This document shows positions 51,162 through 62,274 of a stretch of 64,000 nucleotides of DNA, piece by piece. The stretch is from the NCBI RefSeq assembly GCF_014529535.1, contig NW_023503608.1:6312501-6376500 (forward strand). The letters run 5' to 3'. Under the pieces are notes generated by a model. The model was not told the DNA's origin. It saw nothing but the letters and a program-made list of their open reading frames with translations, and did not search any database. Every line of letters begins with the position of its first letter. The stretch's first letter is position 1. The translations under genes were made by a program, and so were the position numbers. Source of the stretch: Bradysia coprophila. Lineage: Eukaryota > Arthropoda > Insecta > Diptera > Sciaridae.

Positions 51162-51218
51162 AAGGCCAGGTTATGCATGTTGACATCTGTGCGATAGTAA
51201 ACACCATAACCTGGCCTT
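51162..51218. other. Perfect 14-bp-stem hairpin upstream of zinc-finger/Tudor gene
   Basis: AAGGCCAGGTTATG (51162-51175) and CATAACCTGGCCTT (51205-51218) are exact complements around a 29-base loop. They lie 58 bp before the start codon, so likely in the 5' untranslated region or core promoter. Function unknown. Confidence 0.6.
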
Positions 51219-51275
51219 TGAAGGCCAAAAAATTACAACGATGACAATATTTCGATACAATTGCAGAAAATTACG

Positions 51276-52914
51276 ATGGAGAATGCTTACAAATGTGACG
51301 TATGTGAGAAGATTATCAATACTAGAAGCAATTTCATAGTTCATATGAAACGCCATGCTGGTATGAAACTTATTAATTGAAAACGTTCAATTTGCCTAAC
51401 GTTTTTTTTCCAATAATAGGCGCAAAGACCTTTCAGTGCAATCAATGTACTAAACGCTTTGTCACATCTACCGATTTACGAGTGCATTTGGACATCCATG
51501 ACGGGGACAAATTATATTTATGCAATGTGTGTAACAAATCGTTCAGCAGTAAACGATATCTAACACAACATCTAGAAATACATCTGGGCAAAACATTTTG
51601 TTGCGAGCCTTGTGGCAAAACTTATAAAAGCATCCAGAGCTTACAGCGGCACCGAAAACAATCACAGTATGTTACTTAGTTCTACTCTCTATTGCAGTCA
51701 TCCAATAATCCCACTTATCATAGGTGTAAATTACCATCAGCCTCTAAACAGAACGTAAAGCTTGCCACACCCTCACAAAAGGAACCATCACCAAAGAAAA
51801 TTGAAACGCCTGTGCAGAACATTCAGTCACACAATCAGCATATTGAACCAGAAATTCTGTCTATTCATGGGCCGTGGATACCGGACGCTATGCCAGAAAA
51901 CATTTTCGTTCAAGTTGTGATTCATTTTGTGGGCGATGACGGTATTGCCTGGGCAACATTGGCGAACAAAGTAATCGACAATATAAAACTGCTGAGATTG
52001 TGCAACGCAATTCCTCCATCTGCAGATACTATCGACCGAAAGCTCATCAAAGTGAATTCGATATATCTTGTACCATTCGACAACATTTACCATCGTGGTG
52101 TAGTTTTAGAACCCATCACCACCGAAGACACAGTATCCATCCGATTGATTGATTTTGGTAAGTTCATAATTCAATCAAATATCTAATAATCCAAAATTTA
52201 CATTTTATTCTTCTACATACAGGACATAAACTTGATGTGGCCATCGAACATTTGAAGCCAGCTCCTCCATCCGTGCACAATCAGAATCCTTATGCATTTG
52301 CAATCAAATTTAACCCATCACTCAAAAATGAAATACCAACATTCGTGAAGATTAAGAAAGTGTCCTGTGAAGACAATATCAACACCGTCATTGTTAACGA
52401 CGAAATGGAAGAAATCACGAAGATGAAATATGCACAGGTGCAACAGGAAGTGGCATCAAATATTGATTCAGAAAACAAACTACATCAACATGAGTACGAT
52501 CCTGAAATGCCATTGTGTAATAGAACGGACGAATACGATCCTGCTCTGCCAGCGTATGATGATCCTCTAGCCGAGTACGATCCCAACTCACCTGCTTACA
52601 ATGATCGTCTAGGATACTACAAAAGTCGATATAACGTAGTTAAAAAAGTCAATTCTTCGGAAGTGAAGCAGACCACAAGAGAATATATTCGGACGATTTT
52701 TTTAACTTCTCGACATGATCTGTTAGCGGAAAAAGTGGATAAGGAGATTCGTGGATACGCAATGCACATTCATAGTACAATTCAGCGACGTCGCCATACA
52801 GTAACTTTGCCAAAATCCAAAAATTACCACCGAAAACAGCTTATTCATGCCGATCAAAAAATGCTCTCCAATCAACTCTTCATACGAACAAGAAATCGAA
52901 AATTGACTATATAA
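51276..52914 (+). CDS. C2H2 zinc-finger protein with Tudor domain
   Basis: Four exons: 51276-51360, 51420-51666, 51724-52157, 52223-52914, with 57-65-bp introns; 485 residues. Three C2H2 fingers (YKCDVC...HMKRH, FQCNQC...HLDIH, YLCNVC...HLEIH) are followed by a fourth of C2HC type, FCCEPC...HRKQSQC. Its last Cys is created by the intron-2 junction, which supports that acceptor over a nearer AG that breaks the frame. Residues about 180-330 form a Tudor fold, with core [20 protein letters not shown] and [19 protein letters not shown]. The C-terminal third has three EYDP repeats and a basic end. Tudor domains bind methylated arginines and in insects are often germline piRNA-pathway scaffolds. 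That role is inference; no one-to-one orthologue is recognised. Poly(A) signal at 53044-53049. Confidence 0.85.
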
Positions 52915-53043
52915 AAGGTCATACAGTAACTTACGTCATTTTTTTCTTTAGCCCAAATGAAAAAGTACTGAACTAATTTAAATTGAAGAAAAACTGAATA
53001 GAATAAGCTAAGCATAAGACGAAGACATGTTTGTATATTCTGT

Positions 53044-53049
53044 AATAAA
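53044..53049 (+). terminator. Poly(A) signal of zinc-finger/Tudor gene
   Basis: AATAAA 130 bp after the stop codon and about 60 bp before the satellite array begins, so the transcript probably ends before the array. Confidence 0.5.
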
Positions 53050-53109
53050 ATGCAAAAAAGAATTAAACTGGATAAAGAAGAAATGTGTGACGTGTTTCAC
53101 TTTTATTTC

Positions 53110-55785
53110 GAGCACCAGTACCAACCAGTGTAGGGAATAGTGAAGAAAATTTTTTTTTTTTTGTTAGAAAATTTTCCATATTTCCACCGTCGTCCGTCTC
53201 ATTTAAGGTGGATATTTTCATGTAGGTTTGTAGGACGTCAGAAGCACTTTCATTTGGTACCAGTGGCAGCGAGCACCAGTACCAACCAGTGTAGGGAATA
53301 GTGAAGAAAAAATTTTTTTTTTTGTTAGAAAATTTTCCATATTTCCACCGTCGTCCGTCTCATTTAAGGTGGATATTTTCATGTAGGTTTGTAGGACGTC
53401 AGAAGCACTTTCATTTGGTACCAGTGGCAGCGAGCACCAGTACCAACCAGTGTAGGGAATAGTGAAGAAAAAATTTTTTTTTTGTTAGAAAATTTTCCAT
53501 ATTTCCACCGTCGTCCGTCTCATTTAAGGTGGATATTTTCATGTAGGTTTGTAGGACGTCAGAAGCACTTTCATTTGGTACCAGTGGCAGCGAGCACCAG
53601 TACCAACCAGTGTAGGGAATAGTGAAGAAAAAATTTTTTTTTTGTTAGAAAATTTTCCATATTTCCACCGTCGTCCGTCTCATTTAAGGTGGATATTTTC
53701 ATGTAGGTTTGTAGGACGTCAGAAGCACTTTCATTTGGTACCAGTGGCAGCGAGCACCAGTACCAACCAGTGTAGGGAATAGTGAAGAAAAAATTTTTTT
53801 TTTGTTAGAAAATTTTCCATATTTCCACCGTCGTCCGTCTCATTTAAGGTGGATATTTTCATGTAGGTTTGTAGGACGTCAGAAGCACTTTCATTTGGTA
53901 CCAGTGGCAGCGAGCACCAGTACCAACCAGTGTAGGGAATAGTGAAGAAAAAATTTTTTTTTTGTTAGAAAATTTTCCATATTTCCACCGTCGTCCGTCT
54001 CATTTAAGGTGGATATTTTCATGTAGGTTTGTAGGACGTCAGAAGCACTTTCATTTGGTACCAGTGGCAGCGAGCACCAGTACCAACCAGTGTAGGGAAT
54101 AGTGAAGAAAAAATTTTTTTTTGTTAGAAAATTTTCCATATTTCCACCGTCGTCCGTCTCATTTAAGGTGGATATTTTCATGTAGGTTTGTAGGACGTCA
54201 GAAGCACTTTCATTTGGTACCAGTGGCAGCGAGCACCAGTACCAACCAGTGTAGGGAATAGTGAAGAAAAATTTTTTTTTTTGTTAGAAAATTTTCCATA
54301 TTTCCACCGTCGTCCGTCTCATTTAAGGTGGATATTTTCATGTAGGTTTGTAGGACGTCAGAAGCACTTTCATTTGGTACCAGTGGCAGCGAGCACCAGT
54401 ACCAACCAGTGTAGGGAATAGTGAAGAAAAATTTTTTTTTTGTTAGAAAATTTTCCATATTTCCACCGTCGTCCGTCTCATTTAAGGTGGATATTTTCAT
54501 GTAGGTTTGTAGGACGTCAGAAGCACTTTCATTTGGTACCAGTGGCAGCGAGCACCAGTACCAACCAGTGTAGGGAATAGTGAAGAAAAATTTTTTTTTT
54601 TGTTAGAAAATTTTCCATATTTCCACCGTCGTCCGTCTCATTTAAGGTGGATATTTTCATGTAGGTTTGTAGGACGTCAGAAGCACTTTCATTTGGTACC
54701 AGTGGCAGCGAGCACCAGTACCAACCAGTGTAGGGAATAGTGAAGAAAAAATTTTTTTTTTGTTAGAAAATTTTCCATATTTCCACCGTCGTCCGTCTCA
54801 TTTAAGGTGGATATTTTCATGTAGGTTTGTAGGACGTCAGAAGCACTTTCATTTGGTACCAGTGGCAGCGAGCACCAGTACCAACCAGTGTAGGGAATAG
54901 TGAAGAAAAAATTTTTTTTTTGTTAGAAAATTTTCCATATTTCCACCGTCGTCCGTCTCATTTAAGGTGGATATTTTCATGTAGGTTTGTAGGACGTCAG
55001 AAGCACTTTCATTTGGTACCAGTGGCAGCGAGCACCAGTACCAACCAGTGTAGGGAATAGTGAAGAAAAAATTTTTTTTTTGTTAGAAAATTTTCCATAT
55101 TTCCACCGTCGTCCGTCTCATTTAAGGTGGATATTTTCATGTAGGTTTGTAGGACGTCAGAAGCACTTTCATTTGGTACCAGTGGCAGCGAGCACCAGTA
55201 CCAACCAGTGTAGGGAATAGTGAAGAAAAAATTTTTTTTTTGTTAGAAAATTTTCCATATTTCCACCGTCGTCCGTCTCATTTAAGGTGGATATTTTCAT
55301 GTAGGTTTGTAGGACGTCAGAAGCACTTTCATTTGGTACCAGTGGCAGCGAGCACCAGTACCAACCAGTGTAGGGAATAGTGAAGAAAAAATTTTTTTTT
55401 TGTTAGAAAATTTTCCATATTTCCACCGTCGTCCGTCTCATTTAAGGTGGATATTTTCATGTAGGTTTGTAGGACGTCAGAAGCACTTTCATTTGGTACC
55501 AGTGGCAGCGAGCACCAGTACCAACCAGTGTAGGGAATAGTGAAGAAAAAATTTTTTTTTTGTTAGAAAATTTTCCATATTTCCACCGTCGTCCGTCTCA
55601 TTTAAGGTGGATATTTTCATGTAGGTTTGTAGGACGTCAGAAGCACTTTCATTTGGTACCAGTGGCAGCGAGCACCAGTACCAACCAGTGTAGGGAATAG
55701 TGAAGAAAAAATTTTTTTTTTGTTAGAAAATTTTCCATATTTCCACCGTCGTCCGTCTCATTTAAGGTGGATATTTTCATGTAGG
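53110..55785. repeat. Tandem array, about 17 copies of a 160-bp unit
   Basis: Units start (GAGCACCAGTACCAACCAG) at 53110, 53271, 53432, 53592, 53752, 53912, 54072, 54231, 54391, 54550, 54710, 54870, 55030, 55190, 55350, 55510 and 55670. The last is cut after about 116 bp. Copies appear identical except for the length of one poly-T tract, giving units of 159-161 bp. Each holds TTGGTACCAGTG and CCAGTACCAA, which can pair, and a TTTTCATGTAG acceptor-like motif. Such uniformity points to recent amplification or ongoing gene conversion. Open frames across it on the minus strand are translations of the repeat, not genes. Confidence 0.97.
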
Positions 55786-55788
55786 AAA

Positions 55789-58700
55789 ATGGACGATGAA
55801 ATGAAAAAATTAAAGAAATTTTACAAAAAATTATCTTTGAAGAAGGAAATTGTCTTATCAGAATGCAGAAATATTGAATCAACATTCCACAATCACAATA
55901 ATAACATTTCACATCTCAATGACTCGATTAGAACGCTTGATCCGAAATTTAATACAGAAGTTTTCACATATATCAAAGCACCTTTGCGTACACACACCAC
56001 TTATACAGATATACCAGTTCCTGCCAGCATACCAGCTCCAGTGAAACTACCTGATGATATCGACATAGAGTCGTTGCAGATTTTTTGTCAAGAAGCTTTA
56101 GCTGACATTGAGATAATCGAGAATGCAACTAGCAAATACAGTGAAATTGTAAAAACACAATCGCAAATCATTGAAGCACAACAAACAAAATTGCAGCAGA
56201 TACAGCACGACCAGAAACAAATGCAAAGTTCAAACTACAAAAAATACCACTCAAAAATTGTCCTGGGAAACATCTCACAATTTAATGATCTATTATCACA
56301 ACCGCAACACCAATGTGTCGGTATTGCAGTCTACGCATCAGCTTACTGCAGCCATAAGAACGTTTCCCGTTGGAATAGAAATGATCTGGACAGTATTGTG
56401 ATTCAAGGCGACCATTATTATCGTCATTGCTATCAACATATCCCGGATGCAAGAAAACACAATGGTTTAATAGAAGTTTGCGACTTAGTAAATTGTGACC
56501 AAATTACTAATTCACGATTTTGTGACGATATTTCCATCGATGGTAAAAGTTACCATTTACATGTAGATCCATACGGATGTGGAAATGGAAGATTCAGTAA
56601 AGAGGACTTTAAAACATCCATACTACAATTCGAAGAGCATCCATACAGCAGAGCTATCATTACAGAAGCAACAAGATCATATGCACTATTGAAACATCGA
56701 AAAGACGAACAACTTCCGTACACTTACATATTTTTCGACTCGCATGGAAGAGACAACAACGGCAGAAATGCACATGTTTTTGACCAAGAAAACGAAAACA
56801 AACAGTCATATGGCAACGTTTGTTGCATGTTTTTTACGAGAGACGAATTTATTGAATTCTACACTGAAGAATATCAAAGGACATCGTCTAAAATAACCAT
56901 CATACCAATAACATTCACAATCGATGGCATTCCAAATGAAGAGACATTAGCCATTATTCCTGTAAGCAACTCTGAGCAAATATTCAAAACTAGATTCACA
57001 CTTTCTAACATCTCATCCTTTTTTTAAAGATACCTGCATTGCTAAACGTTGAACCAGTAGTCGTGAATGAAGTAATGCAAATAAATGAAGACGATCAACG
57101 GTCCAGTCCACAATCCGAACGGGAATCGTTCCCATCCATTGAAATGGAAGACGATCAACGGTCCAGTCCACAATCCGAACGGGAATCGTTCCCATCCATT
57201 GAAATGGAAGACGATCAACGGTCCAGTCCACAATCCGAACGGGAATCGTTCCCATCCATTGAAATGGAAGACGATCAACGGTCCAGTCCACAATCCGAAC
57301 GGGAATCGTTCCCATCCATGGAAATGGAAGAGGATCAACGATCCAGTCCACAATTCAAACGAGAATCGTTCCTATCCATTCAATTTAGTGAAGTATCAAT
57401 GAATCACGCTAATATTGAAGACCAGCCACATCAATCATTACCAACAGTTAAAGATACTCATTCAAGCCCTAGCAGTAATCAAAATCAAAACGTGTGTTAT
57501 GAACCACCTGCGTACGAAAATAGTGAATTGATCTTTGAGCAGCAACCATTATTGGCAGACGTTGACTTCCGTCAACTCATTCAAAAATTGTTCAAAGAGG
57601 TTATTAATGTTGTTTCACAACCTGTGAACGCAATCAGTCACAAAAAATGTAATAATAATGATTGCAATGTCTGCAAAATGCTTGCAAACGAAGATCGAAC
57701 ACGCGAGTGGATGCAGAAATTCAACATATATCCAGCCCAACAAACAACGTGTCATTCAAAAGGAACATACTTCATGGGACATACAGAGGTTAAAGAATCT
57801 TACGCTGGATCTACTGCATACACACACAAATCACGTCAAATTAAGCGCTTCAACTTACCACAACCCGGCTTCGAAGAAGGTCCTAAGAAATGGTGTTTTG
57901 TTGCATTTCCTTCAAATAATAACGCAAATCTGGATCTTGTACTGGAAGATGCTTTGATCATTTTAACCAGATCAGTTCGTAATAACACGCTAAATATACT
58001 GGACACACAATCTAACCGACGTGCTGGATTAAATTCATTCCTGAACAATAACATCCAGTTCAAGCCTATATATCAAAGTGTAGCCTTCTTTGAATGGTTT
58101 ACAAAGACACGCCATCAAGATGCACCACATTTTCCAGCACAAAGAATTGTCAATAGGCTGCTAACAGCTATCAGCATAAGTCAAACGGCAAATAAAGAAA
58201 GCAACCGCGTTATTACAGCCCATCGTTTAGCCGTATTCAAACCGTACCAAATGAGCACTAATCGAGTTGCAGTGTACAACAAGATCAAACGCAGTGGTTC
58301 CGCAACAAATAAAAACATTGAAAAAAACCAAATATACGGATGGAGAAATTTGCAAACACCACAGACGACTTGGCAATTCCAAACATCGGCCGATACTATG
58401 TTCCGTCGATGTCACACAGACTGTCCAGTTTGCACATTCATGGAAGATTTCCTTCGATCTGATTATTTAGTCATGAACATCGTGCTTGCGATTGCAGATG
58501 AGAAACATTTACAAATAGTCGTAATGAACCAATACACGCCAGGATTGAAAGTCACTTGCAATGGAACGTCAGGAGACGGAAATAAGCAAAGTGGTGTTTT
58601 CCATTCAATAATTTTTGAGAAAGTCAATCTGCAATCAACACGTCCAATCGAAAGACAACCTCCAATTAATAAAAAAATGGATCGTTCATGCGCAAATATA

Positions 58701-59234
58701 ACTCGAATCTTTAATAAACGCAACAACATGATAGCATTACCCAAACCACAACCTTGCCACATTCTACACTGTATGGCATGTGCCATGGTCGGTGATTCCG
58801 AACATCCTGTATTAAGGACACTAAACTTGTGGTATAACGAAGCAACATTTTGTTATTCATCTGGAATCTACATCATGATCAACCATGCGAGAAATTTAAT
58901 AGAAGCCGGATCAACAATCAAATTTTACTCAACAAGAATACACAAAAAATTTAATCACGAAAGAGATCTGTTCCACAAAAACCGAGAAGAATGGAAATAT
59001 TTCGGTCTCGGAACATCGGGAGACGCAGCTACAGATCGTTTTGTCGAAGATATATTCACGCTACTAATCAATCGACAAAAGACACACAACCGAATTAACC
59101 GTTCATTAAATATTTTTGAAATGTCACGTCGAAGAACAATACATCAATTGATTCGCAGCAACGAATTATATTCATCTCTATACAGCACAAAATCGTTTTA
59201 CATTTTGCTGTTTCAAAACTTTATACAACCTTAA
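55789..59234 (+). CDS. Unrecognised protein with viral-type (C76-like) cysteine protease domain
   Basis: Two exons, 55789-56961 and 57030-59234, joined over a 68-bp intron (GTAAGC donor, TCTAAC branch-like motif, TTTTTAAAG acceptor); 1125 residues. The start chosen is MDDEMKKLKKFYKK, directly after the satellite array. Residues 1-150 are charged and coiled-coil-like. Residues 160-330 show a Gln 12 before a Cys (SQFNDLLSQPQHQCVG, Cys176) and FFDSHGRDN (Asp317, His319). This Cys / Asp-x-His order and spacing (about 140) is that of herpesvirus tegument deubiquitinases, peptidase family C76. Exon 2 begins with five 20-residue repeats (57088-57387). Its remaining ~590 residues hold three CxxxCxxC-like clusters (CNNNDCNVC, CHTDCPVC, CHILHCMAC) and match nothing I recognise. 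Possibly a captured viral or transposon gene. Poly(A) signal at 59320. Confidence 0.7.
57088..57387 (+). repeat. 60-bp coding repeats in the C76-like gene
   Basis: Five tandem 60-bp units. The first three are identical, the fourth nearly so and the fifth diverged. Each encodes the acidic, Ser-rich 20-mer EDDQRSSPQSERESFPSIEM. Because 60 is a multiple of three the frame is kept, and all other frames stay open too. They sit just after the intron, between the protease-like half and the Cys-cluster half, and so act as a linker. Confidence 0.95.
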
Positions 59235-59394
59235 ACAAATTGCCGGATAAATTTGGTCGAAAATTAATCATTACAAATTGATTTATTTCAATATTATGTC
59301 TTACTATTCTCTGAAAATGAATAAAATATGATTCACTGTGTTATTGTATACGGAAATATAATTGAAATTATAAGTCAACAACCTCATCTCTATT

Positions 59395-59487
59395 AACCTG
59401 TTACAGACGGCTGTCATCTGTTATCGACAACGATAGTAATAATAAACGACAAGCTCTGACTAAAGAGTTCTTATATAGCAAAAAGCA
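59395..59487 (-). repeat. Dispersed TATA-containing repeat, copy 3
   Basis: On the minus strand: GCTATATAAGAACTC, then CAGAGCTTGTCGTTTATTAT, TCGTTGTCGATAACAGATGA and CAGCCGTCTGTAACAGGTTAA. The end TTAACCTGTTACAGACGGC is also seen at 36315 and, with one change, at 2688. The TTAA at the border recalls piggyBac target sites, but the CCTGTTACAG end is not a typical piggyBac terminus. Confidence 0.5.
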
Positions 59488-59629
59488 AGTTCCGATGAAA
59501 CTAAAGTTTAGTCCAGTGCTATTCATTCCCCGATCAAAATAACACAGAGTAATGAGTCAAAGTTTTCCCTAAAATATGTATGCTTTGTGCTTACTAACAA
59601 CATTTTTATTCAATAAATTTTGCTTCTAT

Positions 59630-59844
59630 TTCGGAATGAGGTAAGAGTATCGACTAAATTGGTATTCCATGAAGAATCGATCCAAAACAATGATTCTAAT
59701 CTCTACTGCAGATTCGGTCAAATGCAGGTCAAATTGGGGATCGCGACGATGATAAAAAATTTCGAATTTTCATTCCACGAGAATACGACCTATCCCTTAT
59801 TTGACTTAGAAATTATGTATGCACTTACACATTACCGTACTTAA
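59630..59844 (+). pseudogene. P450 C-terminal exons, inverted relative to the gene body
   Basis: Plus-strand TTCGGAATGAG (ending 59640) is followed by a 71-bp intron (GTAAGA...CTGCAG), then 59712-59844. The spliced reading is FGMR|FGQMQVKLGIATMIKNF...HENTTYP, ending at a stop. This is what follows the heme-ligand Cys in CYP6 P450s (CxGMRFG...). It is precisely the part missing from the minus-strand P450 body next to it. In its present orientation it has no upstream P450 sequence, so it cannot form a normal product. Confidence 0.8.
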
Positions 59845-60016
59845 ATAGTTTTACAAAAAGTATAAAAATATTGGAAAAATTTGAAAAATATTTTAATTTT
59901 TAAAATAATATAATATAATTTATACACGGAATTAATGAATTAAAATTTGCGTTGACAAATGCAATATTTTGTTTTTGTTTGTTTCTTGCTAATACTCACG
60001 TCAAAATGAATTAATT

Positions 60017-61579
60017 TTAAAGATTAATTTTTGGAAATAATTTAATTAAATCCATTTGTTGCTTATACGATAAAATATGATACGAACAGCTACGAGGGCC
60101 GTCCCCGAACGCTAGGAATGGTCTTTCGACAAATGGAACCTTTTCTTCTCTAAAACGTTCCGGTTTCCATTCCATCGGGTCTTTGTAGAATTTGGGATCC
60201 ATTTGCAGTCCGTCCATCGAAATCATGATTTGCGTTCCCTTTTCAATTACTATATTTGTGTCTGGGATGTTGTAGTCTTTTACGCATAGTCTCGTGACAA
60301 ATCCGAAAGGAGTATGCTTACGTAATGTTTCTAAAAATCATTTTTTAAAGAAAAAAGTCTCAAAAAAAAAACAAAAATCAGAAACTTTCGAGTGTACCTT
60401 CAATACAACATTCTATGTATTTCATATCAGCGAGAGCATCATATGACAATTCTCCGTTGTGTTCTTTGAGAACTGAAACAATTTCTTCGTAAACTCTTTG
60501 TTGAAGTTCAGGTCTTTTTGTGAGTTCGTAGAGACAAAACGACCTAAAAAATATCAAAATTGAGCAATTGAGTTCATTGATAAAGTACTTGCTAATGAAA
60601 ATGCTAACATTGTTGCACTGCTGGACTCAGCACCAGCGACGAAAAGTAAAAGTGCTTGTGCGGACATGTCACTAACACTCATCAAATTAGCTCCTGTTGT
60701 CGTTGATTTTGTTGTCCAATCATCGTCGCTTTCTTTCACTTTGCCAGTGTTTTTTAACTGCATTAGCAATTGAAAGAAATCCTTACGTGTGACATTGTTT
60801 TTTTCACGGAATTCTAAATTTTCCTTTACAATGCCTGTCATAAAGTCACCTACGTCCTTGTCCACGAATCTAGTCCGGAACAATTTTGCTATTGATGGAG
60901 CAAATGCTGATGCCGTATTACGGAACGCATTTATTACGGTTGGTTCAAAAAATCGCTGTGTATACTGCCGGAACTCGCAGTCGCGTTCTTTAAGGCAATC
61001 GATGTCAATCCCAAATGAAACGGTTGCAATGACATTGGTTACAAAACGAGCGAATATATCGCGCATTTCAACAGCCTCTCCACTTTTTGCATGTTCATTA
61101 ATCACACTCTCGAGCGAATCCCCACATTTAACGACCGTTTCGAACATTGCCTTCAATTTTCCAGTAGTAAATGTTGGAGCCAGCTTTGTCCGGAAATTTC
61201 GCCAAGAATCACCATTTTGTACAAGCATATTGTGTGCCATCGGATCGACATGTTCATTTACATACCAGCCCCGACTGGAGAAATTCTCAAAGTCCTTTAC
61301 CAAAATGGTTCGCACCAATTCTGGGTCACGCATCAGCAATACTGGCCTGAGGAGGCTGTACGCACCGATAAATGGCTCTGAAGTACTGTCGTAGACCTCT
61401 TTAATCTGATCGTCGATGGAGATTCGTTGTAGAATTCCCTTCGCAAATGATCCAAATGGGAATGTAGGTTTTAAATATGGAACACCCCTTCGTTTCCAAT
61501 AACCATATGCATGTTGAATGTACAACCATGCGAGCAAAAATGCACTTGCTATTAAAACTAATGCTGTAGTTTCTACCAT
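60017..61579 (-). CDS. CYP6-like cytochrome P450, C-terminus broken in heme loop
   Basis: Minus-strand exons: 61579-60609, 60543-60398, and 60330 to about 60086, where homology stops; the frame runs to a stop at 60017. N-terminal hydrophobic anchor (MVETTALVLIASAFLLAWLY), then the C-helix WRNFRTKLAPTF, I-helix FVAGAESSSATM joined by the first splice to SFCLYEL, K-helix ExxR as ETLR across the second splice, WKPERF, and FGDGPRSC with the heme-ligand Cys. After that Cys the protein turns into an unrelated tail of about 20 residues. The missing ~50 residues lie inverted at 59630-59844. CYP6 enzymes are microsomal monooxygenases of xenobiotic metabolism. As assembled, the product could not fold properly round heme. 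Confidence 0.9.
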
Positions 61580-61621
61580 TTCTTCTTGATCCGTATAACT
61601 CGAAATGCAACCGAACACTGT

Positions 61622-61651
61622 ACTGATTGTCAAACAGACTTGCTTTTAAAA
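61622..61651 (-). promoter_or_regulatory. Core promoter of the P450 gene
   Basis: On the minus strand TTTTAAAA (61651-61644) is followed about 20-25 bases later by TCAGT (61626-61622), the arthropod initiator consensus. The start codon is 43 bases further on. The TATA match is weak, but spacing and order fit a transcription start. Confidence 0.4.
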
Positions 61652-61849
61652 TGCAAATAGATGGCTGATAAATGATAATTATACAATGCTTGTTATTAAC
61701 ATGTAAATATACGGCTGATACTCTTATCAAATCCTTAGCAGTGTTTTTTGAGTTATTTGCAAGAAAGTTCTTTACGAATTGTATGAACAATCAGGAAAGC
61801 AGACAGTACGGGACTAGATAAGATAAGATAATCTATCCGGTTAGCTGAT

Positions 61850-62274
61850 AGAAATTGACTAAAATGGTTGATTGAACGCATACCGTACCTGGGACGTAAT
61901 ATCAGGGAGGAAAAAACCCGGAGACAAATCAATTCAGTAGAGGTCGCAAAAATCAGAATTTCGGGTCAAAGACTGATTTTATAATTCCATACAGGCCTGA
62001 CGAATTGCAAATCCGCTCTGTCCGGTCTCAGCCCACCTGTTCCTATGCGCCTAATTAAATGTAACAGTGTTATGAGACCTACTTCAGTTGTTTGTTTTCT
62101 GACTATTTCAATTGACTTATTTTTAATGTTTGGATCTGGACGATAACCATTTAAAAATAAGCAATTGAAGATAACCATTTGAGTGGAAAACAAATTCCAT
62201 TTATGACGTCTTGATCCAAGGTCGTAAAGTAGGTTGCGCAAATCGCACCTGACTGCGTAATATTCATAGTTATT
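61850..62274. other. Spacer upstream of P450
   Basis: An open minus-strand frame of about 90 codons (61966-62241) has no recognisable features. P450 regulatory sequence may lie here but no site could be identified. Confidence 0.4.

Noticed and set aside
51667..51700. Nearer acceptor (TATTGCAG) for intron 2 of the zinc-finger/Tudor gene
   Set aside because: With donor phase 2 it gives an early stop; the acceptor at 51723 keeps the frame and completes the fourth zinc finger with a Cys.
53891..54500. Minus-strand open frames of about 96 codons within the 160-bp array, with a repeated MKISTLNETDDGGN peptide
   Set aside because: They are translations of the satellite; unit lengths of 159-161 bp break the frame every one or two units, and there is no independent sign of coding.
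53110..55785. CRISPR-like periodic array
   Set aside because: The whole 160-bp unit is repeated without unique spacers, and the window is eukaryotic.
57042..57402. Open frames of about 100 codons antisense to, and in another sense frame of, the 60-bp coding repeats
   Set aside because: The 60-bp unit keeps every frame open; only the sense frame continuing to 59234 is supported.
60544..60608. P450 first-intron donor at 60588 (GTACTT)
   Set aside because: It gives the wrong phase for exon 2; the GTTAGC donor at 60608 restores the I-helix followed by SFCLYEL.
61966..62241. 91-codon minus-strand frame upstream of the P450
   Set aside because: No signal peptide, domain or similarity that I recognise; chance frame cannot be excluded.
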